The notes: generated by a model from the sequence alone, not told the origin. Positions 54,815-64,000 are shown, counted from the stretch's first letter. The stretch is 64,000 nucleotides of DNA from an uncultured Granulosicoccaceae bacterium (GCA_937931165.1 CALHCI010000152.1:1-64000); one strand, 5' to 3'. Translations and numbers: made by a program.

Positions 54815-57666
54815 CACTTGATATACCCCCTAAATTTACCGCTACCTATCCCGTCGGAATACACCTCTACCCGATCAAGGATCTTCTTCATTTTTTTGGC
54901 ACCTTCACGTGGAGAATACAAAGTTTCAGCGAGGCTGAGTGCGTTCTCTGACACTTTTCTCCACTCTGACTCGCTGTTATAGATCCGCTCTATATACTCA
55001 CACCATTCATCGACCGAGTCTGCCACAAATGCGCTTTGCGTATGCACCAGCCCGGTTCCCTCTGCCGATACCGGACTGATAACAGAAGGCAACCCGGCAG
55101 ACATACATTCAATAATCTTCCCCTTTAGCCCGGCGCCTGACAACAGTGGACTGACAAATACCTTTGCATTGTCGTAGATATCAGCAACATTCTCTACGAA
55201 TCCAATCAATTCGACATGATCAGACTGAAATTGTTTGAACTCCTTAGGCATATGGCTGCCGTAAACAAGGAAGCGAACATCCGGCAATTTTGAGATGAGT
55301 TGCGGCATAACACTGTTACAGAAAAACTCAACCGCCTCAACGTTAGGCCGGTGACGATACCCCCCTAAGAAAGCGATATCCTTTCGCCCTTCAAACGGCA
55401 TCACATCATCGGAACTCTTAACTACCCAGGGACAACGCATAATGTTGTCCTCTTTCATCACGTGAGAAGTTATTACCGCTCTCTCGGCATCGGTATAACA
55501 GATCGACACATCAACCTGCTCAATCACCTCCAGTTCTTCATCGCGAGTGGCAAGCGGCCCACTGAAGTCAGTACATTTCTGTTGTATATTCTCTCGAACT
55601 TCCCGCAAAAAGTGAAGATCTGCATTATTAAAGACTACTCTGGCATTTGTTAAAGACCGGATATCTTTTAGATTGTTTGCCGCCACTTTGTATCGGGTAA
55701 TGTAGACCGCATCAAACTCCTTACCACGCAGCTCCAGAAACTGATTAACCGACTGGTAGAACGGATAGTAGATACATTCGACACCCAGCTTTTGCAGGTA
55801 TTCGGTATGTGTTCCCATATGTGCGAGATTGGATGGAATGAAGGACAGCTTACAACCTAGCTCCATCATTAACTTCATTTCCTGAAACGCAGCATAGCTT
55901 CCCGCATCACTGTTACGCCTGGGTGTATCAGCATCTAGCACCAGTACTTTAAAGTTACTAGCTCGATCTACCTCAAGATGCGGAACGTCGCCTTCTTCTC
56001 CATGCGCTTTGTATTCTTTAAACCACTTAGAGCGAAATTTTTTACTATTGATATCCTGATACTGCTTAATCCCGGACTTGGTACTGGTACCGTTACTTTT
56101 CCCTTCAAAATGAACCACCACCGAGGTGGGACAATATAGAGTCTGGAATCCTGCGTCCCTGATCTTGAACGCCAGGTCAGTATCTTCGTAATAAGCCGGT
56201 ACAAACTCTTCACTGAAGCCACTAACATTCCGCCAGACAGAATTATCTATAAACAAAGCAGCAGCCGAGAGATAATCTGCCGGCCGTGCGTAGTTATAGG
56301 AAGGATGTGAAGCATTCTGATGCTTTCCGTAGTTCCAGGGATGGCCGTTGCCCCAAACCAATCCACCAGCTTCCTGTAAAACACCATCAGGGTACACCAG
56401 CTTACAACCTACAGCACCCACATCATTGTATAGTGAAAACATCTCCAACGCTTCATCGAGCCAGCCTGGAGTCACTTCGGTATCGTTATTTAGCAAACAG
56501 ATATACTTACCACGAGCTTTTTCTGCAGCTTTATTGTTGCTTCGAATAAACCCGAGATTCGCCTCATTACGCACTACAACCAGATTTTCAATGATATCTT
56601 CAGCAGCCGTAGTTTCGTCTTCCGACGCGTCATCAACTAGTATCACTTCATACGAAGCGGAATTGTGAGCGAGAATAATTGACGCTATACAGTGATAGGT
56701 AATTTCGAACTTATTCATTGCAGGAACAATGATGGAAACATCAGGTGTTTCTACCTTCGGCAACTGCAGTTTACTGTACTGCCTGCGCTGATTGAACCCA
56801 CGCACTACTTCCTGATGCGCGTTTTGCACACAGGAGATGCGATTCAGCTTCTCTTCTGAGCTAATTTCAACATTTCCAACTAGCTGTTTCAAAGCTAAAC
56901 TGAGTGATTCGTAACGATAAGATGCATTCTTCGGCAATCCGATGTAGCCACGACTACTTAGAGAGTCCGTAAGGTGTTCTTCGGGAGTGACGACAGGCTG
57001 AAGAATATCAATATAGGCTGTACTGGAACAGTTAACATCATTAGCAATCAATTCATAGGAGTGAGGCATTCCATCAAACAGAGCGTCAGGCAAGTGCGCC
57101 TCATAGCTGCATTTACTTGCCGCATAATTGGTTAATGCGCACGGCAACCGTGTTTTACCATCCACCAGTATTTCGACGCTTTTTGGCTGTTCGCTTTTTC
57201 CATGCGTCAGGATCTGCGCAAGTATTACGCGAACACCAAAACCAATCACTTCCCCAATGCAACCGGAGGTTGCCTGCAACGGAAAATTGTTAGTGGCGAT
57301 TAATGCGCCAGTAGTTTTGTGGCGAAGCGTAAGTTCGTGATGCCCGGGTGTGAAAATTTTGCTGCTTAACCCCACCAGAAATCCGTGTCGGCCATTCCCA
57401 TAACCAGCGCTGACCAGATCTTCCCGAAAATTATCAGCTACACCACCTCCAACCCTGGTATTGTCACAAAATACCTCAAACTCAATGCTTCCATCAAGAT
57501 CTTCTTCATCCACAATCCATCCTGACAGGCTGCGATTGTTTAGCGCATCAATATTGCCCTTAAAATGTGTTGCGTGAATATCTTGCACCCGTCTGTCTTG
57601 AAACAAGGATTCAAACAATTCTTTTGCTTTAGACTCTGTTACCTTCATATTTTTTTTGTTAATCAC
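54814..57666 (-). CDS. Large bifunctional glycosyltransferase (GT2 plus GT4)
   Basis: 950 residues from a GTG, or from an ATG six codons later (57648). Three parts: an N-terminal beta-rich domain often fused to such enzymes (GWIVDEEDLDGSIEFEV, GRHGFLVGL, residues about 20-125), a GT2 domain (about 310-560; VSIIVPAMNKFEITYHCIAS, LLNNDTEVTPGWLDEA as DxD, YYEDTDLAFKI) and a GT-B/GT4 domain (about 580-940; IAFLGGYRHRPNVEAVEFF, FVSPLLSGAGLKGKIIECM). It probably adds two different sugars in sequence. Next to the sulfotransferase and RmlA-like genes. Confidence 0.86.
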   Translation of the reverse strand: MINKKNMKVTESKAKELFESLFQDRRVQDIHATHFKGNIDALNNRSLSGWIVDEEDLDGSIEFEVFCDNTRVGGGVADNFREDLVSAGYGNGRHGFLVGLSSKIFTPGHHELTLRHKTTGALIATNNFPLQATSGCIGEVIGFGVRVILAQILTHGKSEQPKSVEILVDGKTRLPCALTNYAASKCSYEAHLPDALFDGMPHSYELIANDVNCSSTAYIDILQPVVTPEEHLTDSLSSRGYIGLPKNASYRYESLSLALKQLVGNVEISSEEKLNRISCVQNAHQEVVRGFNQRRQYSKLQLPKVETPDVSIIVPAMNKFEITYHCIASIILAHNSASYEVILVDDASEDETTAAEDIIENLVVVRNEANLGFIRSNNKAAEKARGKYICLLNNDTEVTPGWLDEALEMFSLYNDVGAVGCKLVYPDGVLQEAGGLVWGNGHPWNYGKHQNASHPSYNYARPADYLSAAALFIDNSVWRNVSGFSEEFVPAYYEDTDLAFKIRDAGFQTLYCPTSVVVHFEGKSNGTSTKSGIKQYQDINSKKFRSKWFKEYKAHGEEGDVPHLEVDRASNFKVLVLDADTPRRNSDAGSYAAFQEMKLMMELGCKLSFIPSNLAHMGTHTEYLQKLGVECIYYPFYQSVNQFLELRGKEFDAVYITRYKVAANNLKDIRSLTNARVVFNNADLHFLREVRENIQQKCTDFSGPLATRDEELEVIEQVDVSICYTDAERAVITSHVMKEDNIMRCPWVVKSSDDVMPFEGRKDIAFLGGYRHRPNVEAVEFFCNSVMPQLISKLPDVRFLVYGSHMPKEFKQFQSDHVELIGFVENVADIYDNAKVFVSPLLSGAGLKGKIIECMSAGLPSVISPVSAEGTGLVHTQSAFVADSVDEWCEYIERIYNSESEWRKVSENALSLAETLYSPREGAKKMKKILDRVEVYSDGIGSGKFRGYIK

Positions 57667-57706
57667 CGATCACGCCTGTCAGGTTCCCTTTTTTATACCA
57701 ATATAA

Positions 57707-58615
57707 TCAGGCGACTTTTGAAGTAACAACCGAAACATTCCGGCTTTCTCTGTCGTCGATCAATGAGTGCAGATATTCACCATAAGTACTCTTTCCGTAT
57801 TTCAATGCAGACTGCTTGAGCGTTTCGTTGTTTATCCAGCCTTTGTTCCAGGAAATTTCTTCTGGCACGCAAACCTTTAACCCTTGCCTGGCTTCTACAG
57901 TGGCTACATAGGCACTTGCATCATGCAGGGAGGCGTGTGTCCCTGTGTCCAGCCATGCATGCCCCCTGCCCAACAATTCACAACGTAGCTTTTTGTTCTT
58001 AAGATAAATGTTATTGAGATCCGTAATCTCAAGTTCTCCGCGCACCGAAGGTTTTAGCGATTTAGCTTTTTCGACAACAGAGTTATCATAAATATAAAGA
58101 CCGGTTACTGCGTAATTGGACTTAGGAGTTACGGGTTTTTCTTCCAAAGACAGAACACGTCTAACGGAGTCAAATTCGACCACACCGTACCGCTCAGGGT
58201 CTGCAACCCGGTAGGCGAAGACGGTAGCGCCGTCTAGTGTCAGTGCAGCATCTTCCAGGATACCTTCAAGGCCAGCGCCATAAAAAATATTGTCACCGAG
58301 AATAAGACAACAACTTTCATCGCCGATAAATTCTTCACCAAGTACAAATGCCTGCGCCAGACCATCCGGACTGGGCTGGACGATATACTCAAGCTCAATT
58401 CCAAACTGGCTTCCGTCTCCGAGCAATTGCCGAAAACGTTCGGTGTCCTGAGGTGTTGAGATGATGGCTATCTGCCTGATACCCATCAGCATCAGCGTAG
58501 ACAACGGGTAGAAGATCATCGGTTTATCGTAAACCGGTAGCAATTGCTTTGAGATCACTTGCGTAATCGGGTAAAGCCTTGTGCCTGAACCACCCGCCAG
58601 TATGATCCCTTTCAT
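57707..58615 (-). CDS. rmlA: Glucose-1-phosphate thymidylyltransferase
   Basis: 302 residues, full family length. Motif [20 protein letters not shown] at the start, then [10 protein letters not shown] and [20 protein letters not shown], the active site of RmlA enzymes. It makes dTDP-glucose from dTTP and glucose-1-phosphate. GGAG lies 7 bases upstream of the ATG. No rmlB, rmlC or rmlD gene occurs in this window, so a full dTDP-rhamnose pathway, if any, must be elsewhere. First gene of the second minus-strand glycan block. Confidence 0.93.
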   Translation of the reverse strand: MKGIILAGGSGTRLYPITQVISKQLLPVYDKPMIFYPLSTLMLMGIRQIAIISTPQDTERFRQLLGDGSQFGIELEYIVQPSPDGLAQAFVLGEEFIGDESCCLILGDNIFYGAGLEGILEDAALTLDGATVFAYRVADPERYGVVEFDSVRRVLSLEEKPVTPKSNYAVTGLYIYDNSVVEKAKSLKPSVRGELEITDLNNIYLKNKKLRCELLGRGHAWLDTGTHASLHDASAYVATVEARQGLKVCVPEEISWNKGWINNETLKQSALKYGKSTYGEYLHSLIDDRESRNVSVVTSKVA

Positions 58616-58761
58616 TTAATTGTCTCCGCAGCCGATTGCCATTTCGAGGTCCCTGTAGTGCAAGGAATATTCCACGCACGCACAGAAGTTCACACATTTG
58701 ACTTGTGCGGGATGGTTTTCGACAAAAGTACCGGCAGGTTAAGCGGAAGGTGGGAGAGTCA

Positions 58762-58791
58762 CCGGAATGCAGAAAGTAATCTGCAATCCGG
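58762..58791. terminator. Strong hairpin between the acyl-CoA dehydrogenase and rmlA genes
   Basis: CCGGAATGCAGA (58762-58773) pairs with TCTGCAATCCGG (58780-58791): a 12-bp stem with one mismatch and a 6-base loop. T-rich sequence follows on the plus strand only, while the genes are on the minus strand. Confidence 0.5.
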
Positions 58792-58859
58792 ACTTTATTA
58801 TTACGTTTTGATTTTCCTGTGAAAACAGGTCTTTGGGTTTGCCGCGCTACACGGCAACG

Positions 58860-58888
58860 CTACAGCGGCACTACAGCGGCACTACAGC
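58860..58888. repeat. 11-base tandem repeat overlapping a stop codon
   Basis: CTACAGCGGCA occurs at 58860-58870 and 58871-58881, followed by a partial third copy (58882-58888) that holds the stop codon of the acyl-CoA dehydrogenase gene. Confidence 0.6.
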
Positions 58889-60651
58889 AATTCGGGCGCT
58901 ATTGAAAAGTGCGCTTCATTAACATTTTCGAGCGCCTGGTAGTGGCCCACAGCACGGGGAGCAATAGCGTCAAAATAAAAGCGGCAGGTTGCTCTTTTGA
59001 GTGCTTTGAAATCGTCATCCTGTTCACTCTGCACCGCCAGAACCGAACGTGCCATTGCCCAGCAACCGGTGGCATATCCCATCATCATTAGATAGTCGTT
59101 CGCGATAGCTGCGTTCAGTACCGGGTTCTCTTCGGATAGTATCTGACGACTGGCACCGGCAATCATATCTATATGCCGGCCCAGCACTGGTGCTGCGTAC
59201 TTGCAGTGTTCGTCACCGGAATCTGCCAGTGCCGCCTGGGTATCACGCATATCGGCGAGTAACTCTTCTATTCCCTGACCACCGTCGTACTGGGTTTTTC
59301 TACCAACAAGATCGTTGGCTTGAATGCCGGTAGTACCTTCATAAATCGGGGTGATTCGCACATCACGCAGGTATTGCGCAGCACCGGTTTCTTCGATGAA
59401 CCCCATGCCGCCGTGAACCTGCATACCCAGTGAACAGATATCTACGCCCACTTCGGTAGACCAGCCTTTAACGATAGGCGTCAGCAACGCTCCACGACGA
59501 TCAAAGCGGGCTCGAACGTCGTCGTCAGTATGTTTAGATGCAAAATCGAATGCCGCTGCACAGTCGTAGGCCATCACTCTGGCCGCTTCGACCTGACTGC
59601 GCATGGTCATTAGGTTTCTGCGCACATCCGGATGATTAATAATGCCTTCGCCTTCATTGCCACTACCCAGCAGCACCGGCCCCTGCTTGCGATCTTTGGC
59701 AAACGCGCTGGCACGCTGGTAGGCCATTTCACCCATCGCATAGCCTTCAATACCAACGGCCAGGCGGGCTTCATTCATCATCGTAAACATATACATCAGG
59801 CCGCGATTTTCTTCCCCGACGAGATAACCGACTGCACCGCCATTGTCACCAAAAGACATCACGCAGGTTGGACTCGCATGTATCCCGAGCTTATGCTCAA
59901 TAGATACACAGCGCGCATCATTGCGCTCGCCCGGTGTGCCATCAGCGTTGAGCAAAAACTTCGGACACACAAACAGTGAGATCCCTTTTACTCCGGCAGG
60001 CGCATCCGGTGTTCTGGCCAGCACCAGATGAATGGTGTTTTCGGTAAGATCATGATCACCATAGGTGATAAAAATTTTCTGACCACTGATCAGATAGTGA
60101 TCTCCATTGGGTTCGGCCCGGGAACGGACTGCCGCCAGATCAGACCCCGCCTGAGGTTCTGTCAGGTTCATGGTGCCGGTCCACTCGCCGGAAATCATTT
60201 TTTCAAGGTAGGCGTCTTTCAGCGCGTCTGACGCATGCGAGTTGATGGCGTGCACCGCACCCTGCGTTAACAACGGACAAAGCCCGAACGCCATATTTGA
60301 GCTGTGCCACATCTCCTGTACCGCAGCCGACAATAACCCGGGCATGCCCTGGCCACCGAAATCGGTATCGAATGCCAGACTGTTCCAGCCGGCTTCGGAA
60401 AACTGCTGATAGGCCTCTTTCCAGCCGGCCGGAGTAGTAACCCCGTCTTCCGACCATTTAGCGCCTTCCTGATCCCCTGCCCAATTCAGCGGCGCGAGCA
60501 CCTCACCGGCAAACTTACCGGCTTCTTCAAGCACAGCAGCTACGATGTCTGTGGTGGCGTCTTCGTAGCCTGGAAGCTTGTTGACATCGTCAAGACCCGA
60601 GACTTGCTCGAGTACAAACCGCATATCTTTAACCGGGGCGCTATAGCTCAT
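58882..60651 (-). CDS. Acyl-CoA dehydrogenase, long (DmdC-like) form
   Basis: 589 residues, the length of the long acyl-CoA dehydrogenases with an extra C-terminal domain, among which are 3-methylmercaptopropionyl-CoA dehydrogenases (DmdC). Motifs: GEWTGTMNLTEPQAGSDLAAV, the HGGMGFIEETGAAQYLRD block and the catalytic Glu in IYEGTTGIQANDL. It oxidises an acyl-CoA with FAD and hands electrons to ETF, whose genes lie just upstream in the same direction. GGAGAG precedes the ATG. The substrate (fatty acyl or methylmercaptopropionyl) is not decided by sequence. Confidence 0.88.
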   Translation of the reverse strand: MSYSAPVKDMRFVLEQVSGLDDVNKLPGYEDATTDIVAAVLEEAGKFAGEVLAPLNWAGDQEGAKWSEDGVTTPAGWKEAYQQFSEAGWNSLAFDTDFGGQGMPGLLSAAVQEMWHSSNMAFGLCPLLTQGAVHAINSHASDALKDAYLEKMISGEWTGTMNLTEPQAGSDLAAVRSRAEPNGDHYLISGQKIFITYGDHDLTENTIHLVLARTPDAPAGVKGISLFVCPKFLLNADGTPGERNDARCVSIEHKLGIHASPTCVMSFGDNGGAVGYLVGEENRGLMYMFTMMNEARLAVGIEGYAMGEMAYQRASAFAKDRKQGPVLLGSGNEGEGIINHPDVRRNLMTMRSQVEAARVMAYDCAAAFDFASKHTDDDVRARFDRRGALLTPIVKGWSTEVGVDICSLGMQVHGGMGFIEETGAAQYLRDVRITPIYEGTTGIQANDLVGRKTQYDGGQGIEELLADMRDTQAALADSGDEHCKYAAPVLGRHIDMIAGASRQILSEENPVLNAAIANDYLMMMGYATGCWAMARSVLAVQSEQDDDFKALKRATCRFYFDAIAPRAVGHYQALENVNEAHFSIAPELL

Positions 60652-60754
60652 GAATCTCTCCGAGGATTAGGCGTCTATACAAGTTTAAAGCAATTTACGG
60701 TACACCGGCATTTCGCGACCACAACCGGCCTCTATTAGCGATGAACAGGCAAAA

Positions 60755-60778
60755 AAAAGCACCGCAAGCGGTGCTTTT
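60755..60778 (-). terminator. Rho-independent terminator after etfA
   Basis: AAAAGCACCGC (60755-60765) pairs with GCGGTGCTTTT (60768-60778), and the minus-strand transcript then runs into eight U residues. Placed 21 bases beyond the etfA stop (60800). Confidence 0.9.
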
Positions 60779-60799
60779 CAGAGCACTGCGGTGGTTAAA

Positions 60800-61738
60800 T
60801 CAACCAGCACCCAGTGCCGCATCAAGTTCCGGAACCGCATCGAACAGATCGGCAACCAGCCCATAATCAGCCACCTGAAATATCGGCGCTTCTTCGTCTT
60901 TGTTGATCGCTACGATGATCTTGCTGTCCTTCATGCCGGCAAGATGCTGAATCGCACCCGAAATACCAACGGCGATGTACAAATCCGGAGCGACAACCTT
61001 ACCTGTCTGCCCTACCTGGTAGTCGTTCGGTACAAAACCCGCATCAACGGCGGCTCTTGACGCACCTACCGCCGCGTTGAGCTTTTCGGCGACTGATTCA
61101 AGCATGGCGAAGTTTTCGCCGTTCTGCATTCCCCGTCCACCGGATATAACAATAGAGGCGCTGGTCAGCTCCGGGCGATCAGACTTGGTCAGCTCCTGTC
61201 CGATCCATTTGGCTTTGTCGCTCACTTCTGCCGCAGCGACTGATTCAACTGCCGCCGAACCACCTTCAGCCGCTACCGCTTCAAATGCGGTCGTTCTGAC
61301 CGTAATCAGTTTGCAGCTGTCTTTACTTTGTACTGTCATCATCGCGTTGCCTGCGTAAATTGGCCGCACGAAAGTGTCTTCGCTTACCACTTCGGTGATG
61401 TCAGAGATACCAGCCATATCCATTTTTGCCGCAACACGCGGCATGACGTTTTTACCGCTGGCGGTATTGCCGAACATCACGTGAGAATAATCTGCAGCCA
61501 GCCCTGAAATAAGCGGCGCCATATTCTCTGCAAGTTGGTTCGCGTAGGCTGCGTTATCGCAGACCAGTACTTTGCCTACGCCGGCGACGGTCGCAGCCTG
61601 CTCACCAACAGCGCCACATCCTTCCCCGGCAACCAGTATCGCAATGTCTCCACCGATCGCTTGCGCCGCAGCCACGACGTTTAGCGTAGCTGGCTTGAGC
61701 TCGCTGTTGTCGTGATCGGCAATCACTAATGTTGTCAT
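60800..61738 (-). CDS. etfA: Electron transfer flavoprotein alpha subunit
   Basis: 312 residues. The FAD-binding C-terminal domain is clear: VISGGRGMQNGENFAMLESV, GASRAAVDAGFVPNDYQVGQ, TGKVVAPDLYIAVGISGAIQH and KIIVAINKDEEAPIFQVADY. Together with EtfB it carries electrons from acyl-CoA dehydrogenases to the quinone pool through ETF-quinone oxidoreductase. It follows etfB after 52 bases and ends before a strong terminator. Confidence 0.95.
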   Translation of the reverse strand: MTTLVIADHDNSELKPATLNVVAAAQAIGGDIAILVAGEGCGAVGEQAATVAGVGKVLVCDNAAYANQLAENMAPLISGLAADYSHVMFGNTASGKNVMPRVAAKMDMAGISDITEVVSEDTFVRPIYAGNAMMTVQSKDSCKLITVRTTAFEAVAAEGGSAAVESVAAAEVSDKAKWIGQELTKSDRPELTSASIVISGGRGMQNGENFAMLESVAEKLNAAVGASRAAVDAGFVPNDYQVGQTGKVVAPDLYIAVGISGAIQHLAGMKDSKIIVAINKDEEAPIFQVADYGLVADLFDAVPELDAALGAG

Positions 61739-61790
61739 GTTATTTCCCGATTAATCTGTTGATATTCAGCTGTCTTAAAAGACAACTGCT

Positions 61791-62540
61791 TTAAATAACT
61801 TTTGCTTCGTTTTTGAGCTTTTCTACAAGCTCAGCAACGCTTGCGACAATCTCACCGGCTTTACGCTGCGGCGGCTCTTCAACTTTGACCGAAACAAGAC
61901 GAGGAGCGATGTCGACTTCAAGCTCGGCAGGCGTGAGTACATCGAGTTGTTTTTTCTTGGCCTTCATAATGTTTGGCAGTTTTGCATAGCGAGGCTCGTT
62001 GAGGCGCAGGTCAGTGGTGATCACTGAAGGCAGTTGCAGCTCGATAGATTCGAGCCCGCCGTCAACTTCGCGAGTCACTTTCATGGAATCGCCGTCGACG
62101 TTTACTTCCGAAGCAAACGTTGCCTGTGTCCAGTCCATCAGCCCTGCCAGCATCTGACCGGTCTGGTTGCTGTCGTCGTCAATGGATTGCTTGCCGACAA
62201 TCACCAGCCCGGGCTCTTCTTTAGCAGCAATCGCAGCCAGAATTTTCGCCACACCCAGCGGCTGCACTTCTTCTTCGGTTTCAACCAGAATGCCACGGTC
62301 GGCACCCATGGCCAATGCGGTTCGAATAGTCTCCTGCGACTGGGTGACACCAATAGAAACGGCGATTACTTCATCGGCTTTGCCCGCTTCCTTTAAACGC
62401 AGCGCTTCCTCGACGGCTATTTCGTCAAAGGGGTTCATCGACATCTTGACGTTGGCCAGGTCGATCCCGGTGCCTTCCGCGTTGACGCGAGCCTTGACGT
62501 TGTAGTCGAGTACACGCTTTACCGCGACCAGTATTTTCAT
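61791..62540 (-). CDS. etfB: Electron transfer flavoprotein beta subunit
   Basis: 249 residues from the ATG at 62540, chosen because GAGGA stands 8 bases upstream and because EtfB proteins start [19 protein letters not shown]. Other motifs: [39 protein letters not shown] and [20 protein letters not shown], the ETF-beta signature. It binds AMP and interfaces with the dehydrogenases. First gene of the etfBA operon with its own promoter at 62568-62596. Confidence 0.95.
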   Translation of the reverse strand: MKILVAVKRVLDYNVKARVNAEGTGIDLANVKMSMNPFDEIAVEEALRLKEAGKADEVIAVSIGVTQSQETIRTALAMGADRGILVETEEEVQPLGVAKILAAIAAKEEPGLVIVGKQSIDDDSNQTGQMLAGLMDWTQATFASEVNVDGDSMKVTREVDGGLESIELQLPSVITTDLRLNEPRYAKLPNIMKAKKKQLDVLTPAELEVDIAPRLVSVKVEEPPQRKAGEIVASVAELVEKLKNEAKVI

Positions 62541-62567
62541 TCCGTACATCCTCAATAGTTGGATTGT

Positions 62568-62596
62568 ATATTAGGGTTTCTTGCCAATAGTGCCAA
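62568..62596 (-). promoter_or_regulatory. Sigma-70 promoter of etfBA with an upstream palindrome
   Basis: On the minus strand TTGGCA (62591-62596), exactly 17 bases, then TAATAT (62568-62573), about 28 bases before the ATG. Just upstream is a GCATCC-GCC-GGATGC palindrome (62608-62622), which could be an operator for a fatty-acid or growth-state regulator. Confidence 0.65.
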
Positions 62597-62704
62597 TGTA
62601 GTGCAACGCATCCGCCGGATGCATTTTGGCAACGACACCAGTTGCAGGCTTGACGACGCAAAAGTCCCGCCCGGCCCCGTTTTGCAGCCCTTATAACCTG
62701 TAAA

Positions 62705-63406
62705 TCACTGCAATTGTATCTGACCGCTGACGGTTACGCTTATTCTTGATTCGCCACCCTCTACAGCAGGAGCTGTCTCGACAGATGCACTGCGCATCAT
62801 TGTGGCCTCCATCCGTGCTCTGCCGGCATACCGATGCCCGGTATCAATATTCAATTGCATGATTCGATAACCCGATGCACCCATATTTTCCTGAACAATT
62901 TGCGCCCGATGCTTCATGTTATTAAGTGCTTCGTTGATCAGCTCATCTTCCATGTTTCGCCGGGTCTCATCACTCGGCTGGAAAGCCATGCTCTGGACCT
63001 GCAAGCGGCTCTGCAATAATTGTACTGCCGCCTTGATTGCGTCAAAATCCGAACCCGATAACGACAGTGTTTGTGCAGATCGCCAGCCGACGACGCGCTG
63101 TTGTTCGTACTTTGGGTGTGTAGAATAATTTTCGGTTTTTGCCTGAATAGCGTCAACGCCCCTGACCTGCTCAAGCGCCCACTGCATATCCGTATTCACT
63201 TTATTGGCAAGCCGGGCAGCATCACTGTCTTCATGCGCCACCTGCATGCGCACCAGCATAAGATCGTTGACCACCTCGCTTTCTGCACTTGCCTGCAGGC
63301 TGTATTGATCATAAACCGGATCGTGTTGCTCTCCGCCAATCACTGTTGTGCTCCAAATCCATAGAAAGCCCGCCAGCAAAGCGGCGAACGTTTTCAGTTT
63401 TTCCAC
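62705..63406 (-). CDS. SIMPL domain (DUF541) periplasmic protein
   Basis: 233 residues from a GTG with AGGAG 7 bases upstream. A signal peptide (MEKLKTFAALLAGFLWIWS onward) is followed by the SIMPL domain: ASAESEVVNDLMLVRMQVAH, VVGWRSAQTLSLSG and a C-terminal AVEGGESRISVTVSGQIQLQ. The family is periplasmic or outer-membrane-associated with unknown function, linked in some species to oxidative stress. It lies between the thiolase and etfB genes in the same direction. Confidence 0.87.
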   Translation of the reverse strand: MEKLKTFAALLAGFLWIWSTTVIGGEQHDPVYDQYSLQASAESEVVNDLMLVRMQVAHEDSDAARLANKVNTDMQWALEQVRGVDAIQAKTENYSTHPKYEQQRVVGWRSAQTLSLSGSDFDAIKAAVQLLQSRLQVQSMAFQPSDETRRNMEDELINEALNNMKHRAQIVQENMGASGYRIMQLNIDTGHRYAGRARMEATMMRSASVETAPAVEGGESRISVTVSGQIQLQ

Positions 63407-63435
63407 GTAACGCTCCTGCGCTTAATATTAGGGAG

Positions 63436-64000
63436 TTAACGCTCCAGAATTGCGGTGACACCCATACCTCCGGCGGTGCACACCGAAATCAGCCCTCGGC
63501 CACCCTGATTCTGATCAATGATTTTAGCAAGCGTCGCAACAATCCGTGCACCGGTCGCGGCAAAAGGGTGGCCAACCGCAAGGCTACTCCCCTTCACATT
63601 CATTTTTGAGCGATCAATACCGCCAAGCGCCTCATTAAGGCCAAGGCGGTCTTTGCAGTATTCTTCTGATTCCCAGGCCGCCAGTGTACACAGCACCTGG
63701 GCGGCAAATGCCTCATGGATTTCGTAGAAGTCAAAATCCTGCAGCTTGATACCAGCGCGCTGCAACATTTTACTGACCGCTACGGCAGGTGCCATCAGCA
63801 AGCCTTCACCGCCAACAAAATCGACCGCTGACGTCTGACCGTGCGTCAGGTAGGCAAGAATTGGCAGACCGCGTTCCCGGGCCCATTCCTCTGATGCTAA
63901 CAACACGGAAGATGCGCCATCGGTCAGCGGCGTGCTGTTACCGGCGGTGAGTGTGCCTTTATCTGACTTATCGTACGCCTGACGTAATCCGGCCAGCGCT
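63436..64000 (-). CDS. Acetyl-CoA C-acyltransferase (FadI-like thiolase), 5' end cut
   Basis: The open frame runs from the stop at 63436 to the window edge (188 codons); the start and the first catalytic Cys lie outside. The C-terminal half of a thiolase is clear: GNSTPLTDGASSVLLASEEW, EIHEAFAAQVLCTLAAW (active-site His), VGHPFAATGARIVATL and VCTAGGMGV (second Cys). It splits 3-ketoacyl-CoA in beta-oxidation or joins acetyl-CoA units. The nearby acyl-CoA dehydrogenase and ETF genes point to beta-oxidation. Confidence 0.92.
   Translation of the reverse strand, partial: ALAGLRQAYDKSDKGTLTAGNSTPLTDGASSVLLASEEWARERGLPILAYLTHGQTSAVDFVGGEGLLMAPAVAVSKMLQRAGIKLQDFDFYEIHEAFAAQVLCTLAAWESEEYCKDRLGLNEALGGIDRSKMNVKGSSLAVGHPFAATGARIVATLAKIIDQNQGGRGLISVCTAGGMGVTAILER

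Noticed and set aside
37144-58615. Genomic island with mobile element borders
   Set aside because: The glycan genes look somewhat AT-richer than their surroundings, but I see no integrase, tRNA, att-like direct repeat or insertion sequence at the borders.

Overview
The window looks like chromosomal DNA of a free-living, probably marine or aquatic gammaproteobacterium. Supporting signs are a TamA/TamB pair, a YajD nuclease, a bd-type oxidase, EtfBA with a FadI-like thiolase, several lipoproteins and a GlyGly-CTERM-like C-terminus (a rhombosortase-type signal known mainly from this class). I cannot name the genus. I see no rRNA, tRNA, CRISPR array, transposase or phage gene. Genes are densely packed in short operons, and many starts are non-ATG or overlap the upstream stop as ATGA or TGATG.

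Layout. 1-8300: adenine deaminase (cut by the edge), a PQQ-linked beta-propeller protein with its ABC-type binding protein, a class II aldolase, an EamA exporter, YajD, a HAD phosphatase, gamma-glutamyltransferase and a DUF2147 protein. 8534-12730: a small aromatic-ring catabolic operon (MhpA-like hydroxylase, extradiol dioxygenase, FAH-family hydrolase, IclR regulator). 12925-15274: cytochrome bd-type oxidase CydAB, with a good promoter. 15353-18014: a secreted SASA-type esterase and a CHRD/spondin lipoprotein. 18797-21945: two tandem, clearly paralogous ECF sigma/anti-sigma pairs. 22112-27922: tamA-tamB. 28118-31510: a large SAM/cyclase/ATPase/TPR signalling protein.

31663-35346 is the most unusual part. 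It holds a MurF-like ligase whose substrate-binding N-terminus is replaced by membrane helices, an alpha/beta hydrolase in the same operon, and a divergent Ddl-like ATP-grasp ligase. The Ddl-like protein has Phe where D-Ala-D-Ala ligases have the omega-loop Tyr, and a second Phe where they have the triad Ser. Together they look like a dedicated pathway that makes a modified dipeptide or depsipeptide-like unit and attaches it to something at the membrane.

37144-58615 is a surface-glycan locus: nucleotide-sugar enzymes (GalE-like epimerase, UDP-glucuronate decarboxylase, RmlA-like), four glycosyltransferases including two very large multidomain ones, and a sulfotransferase. No flippase, polymerase or export gene is seen. 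In its middle, on the opposite strand, sit four secreted proteins (42885-52428): a sugar-dehydrogenase-like propeller with two Ig-like domains, a five-heme cytochrome c lipoprotein, a lipoprotein with duplicated lectin-like modules and a C-terminal sorting signal, and a Kelch/thrombospondin-3 protein with another C-terminal anchor. They may form an extracellular carbohydrate-binding and electron-transfer set.

58882-64000: fatty-acid-type oxidation genes (acyl-CoA dehydrogenase, EtfBA with a strong promoter and a textbook terminator, a SIMPL protein, and a FadI-like thiolase cut by the right edge).
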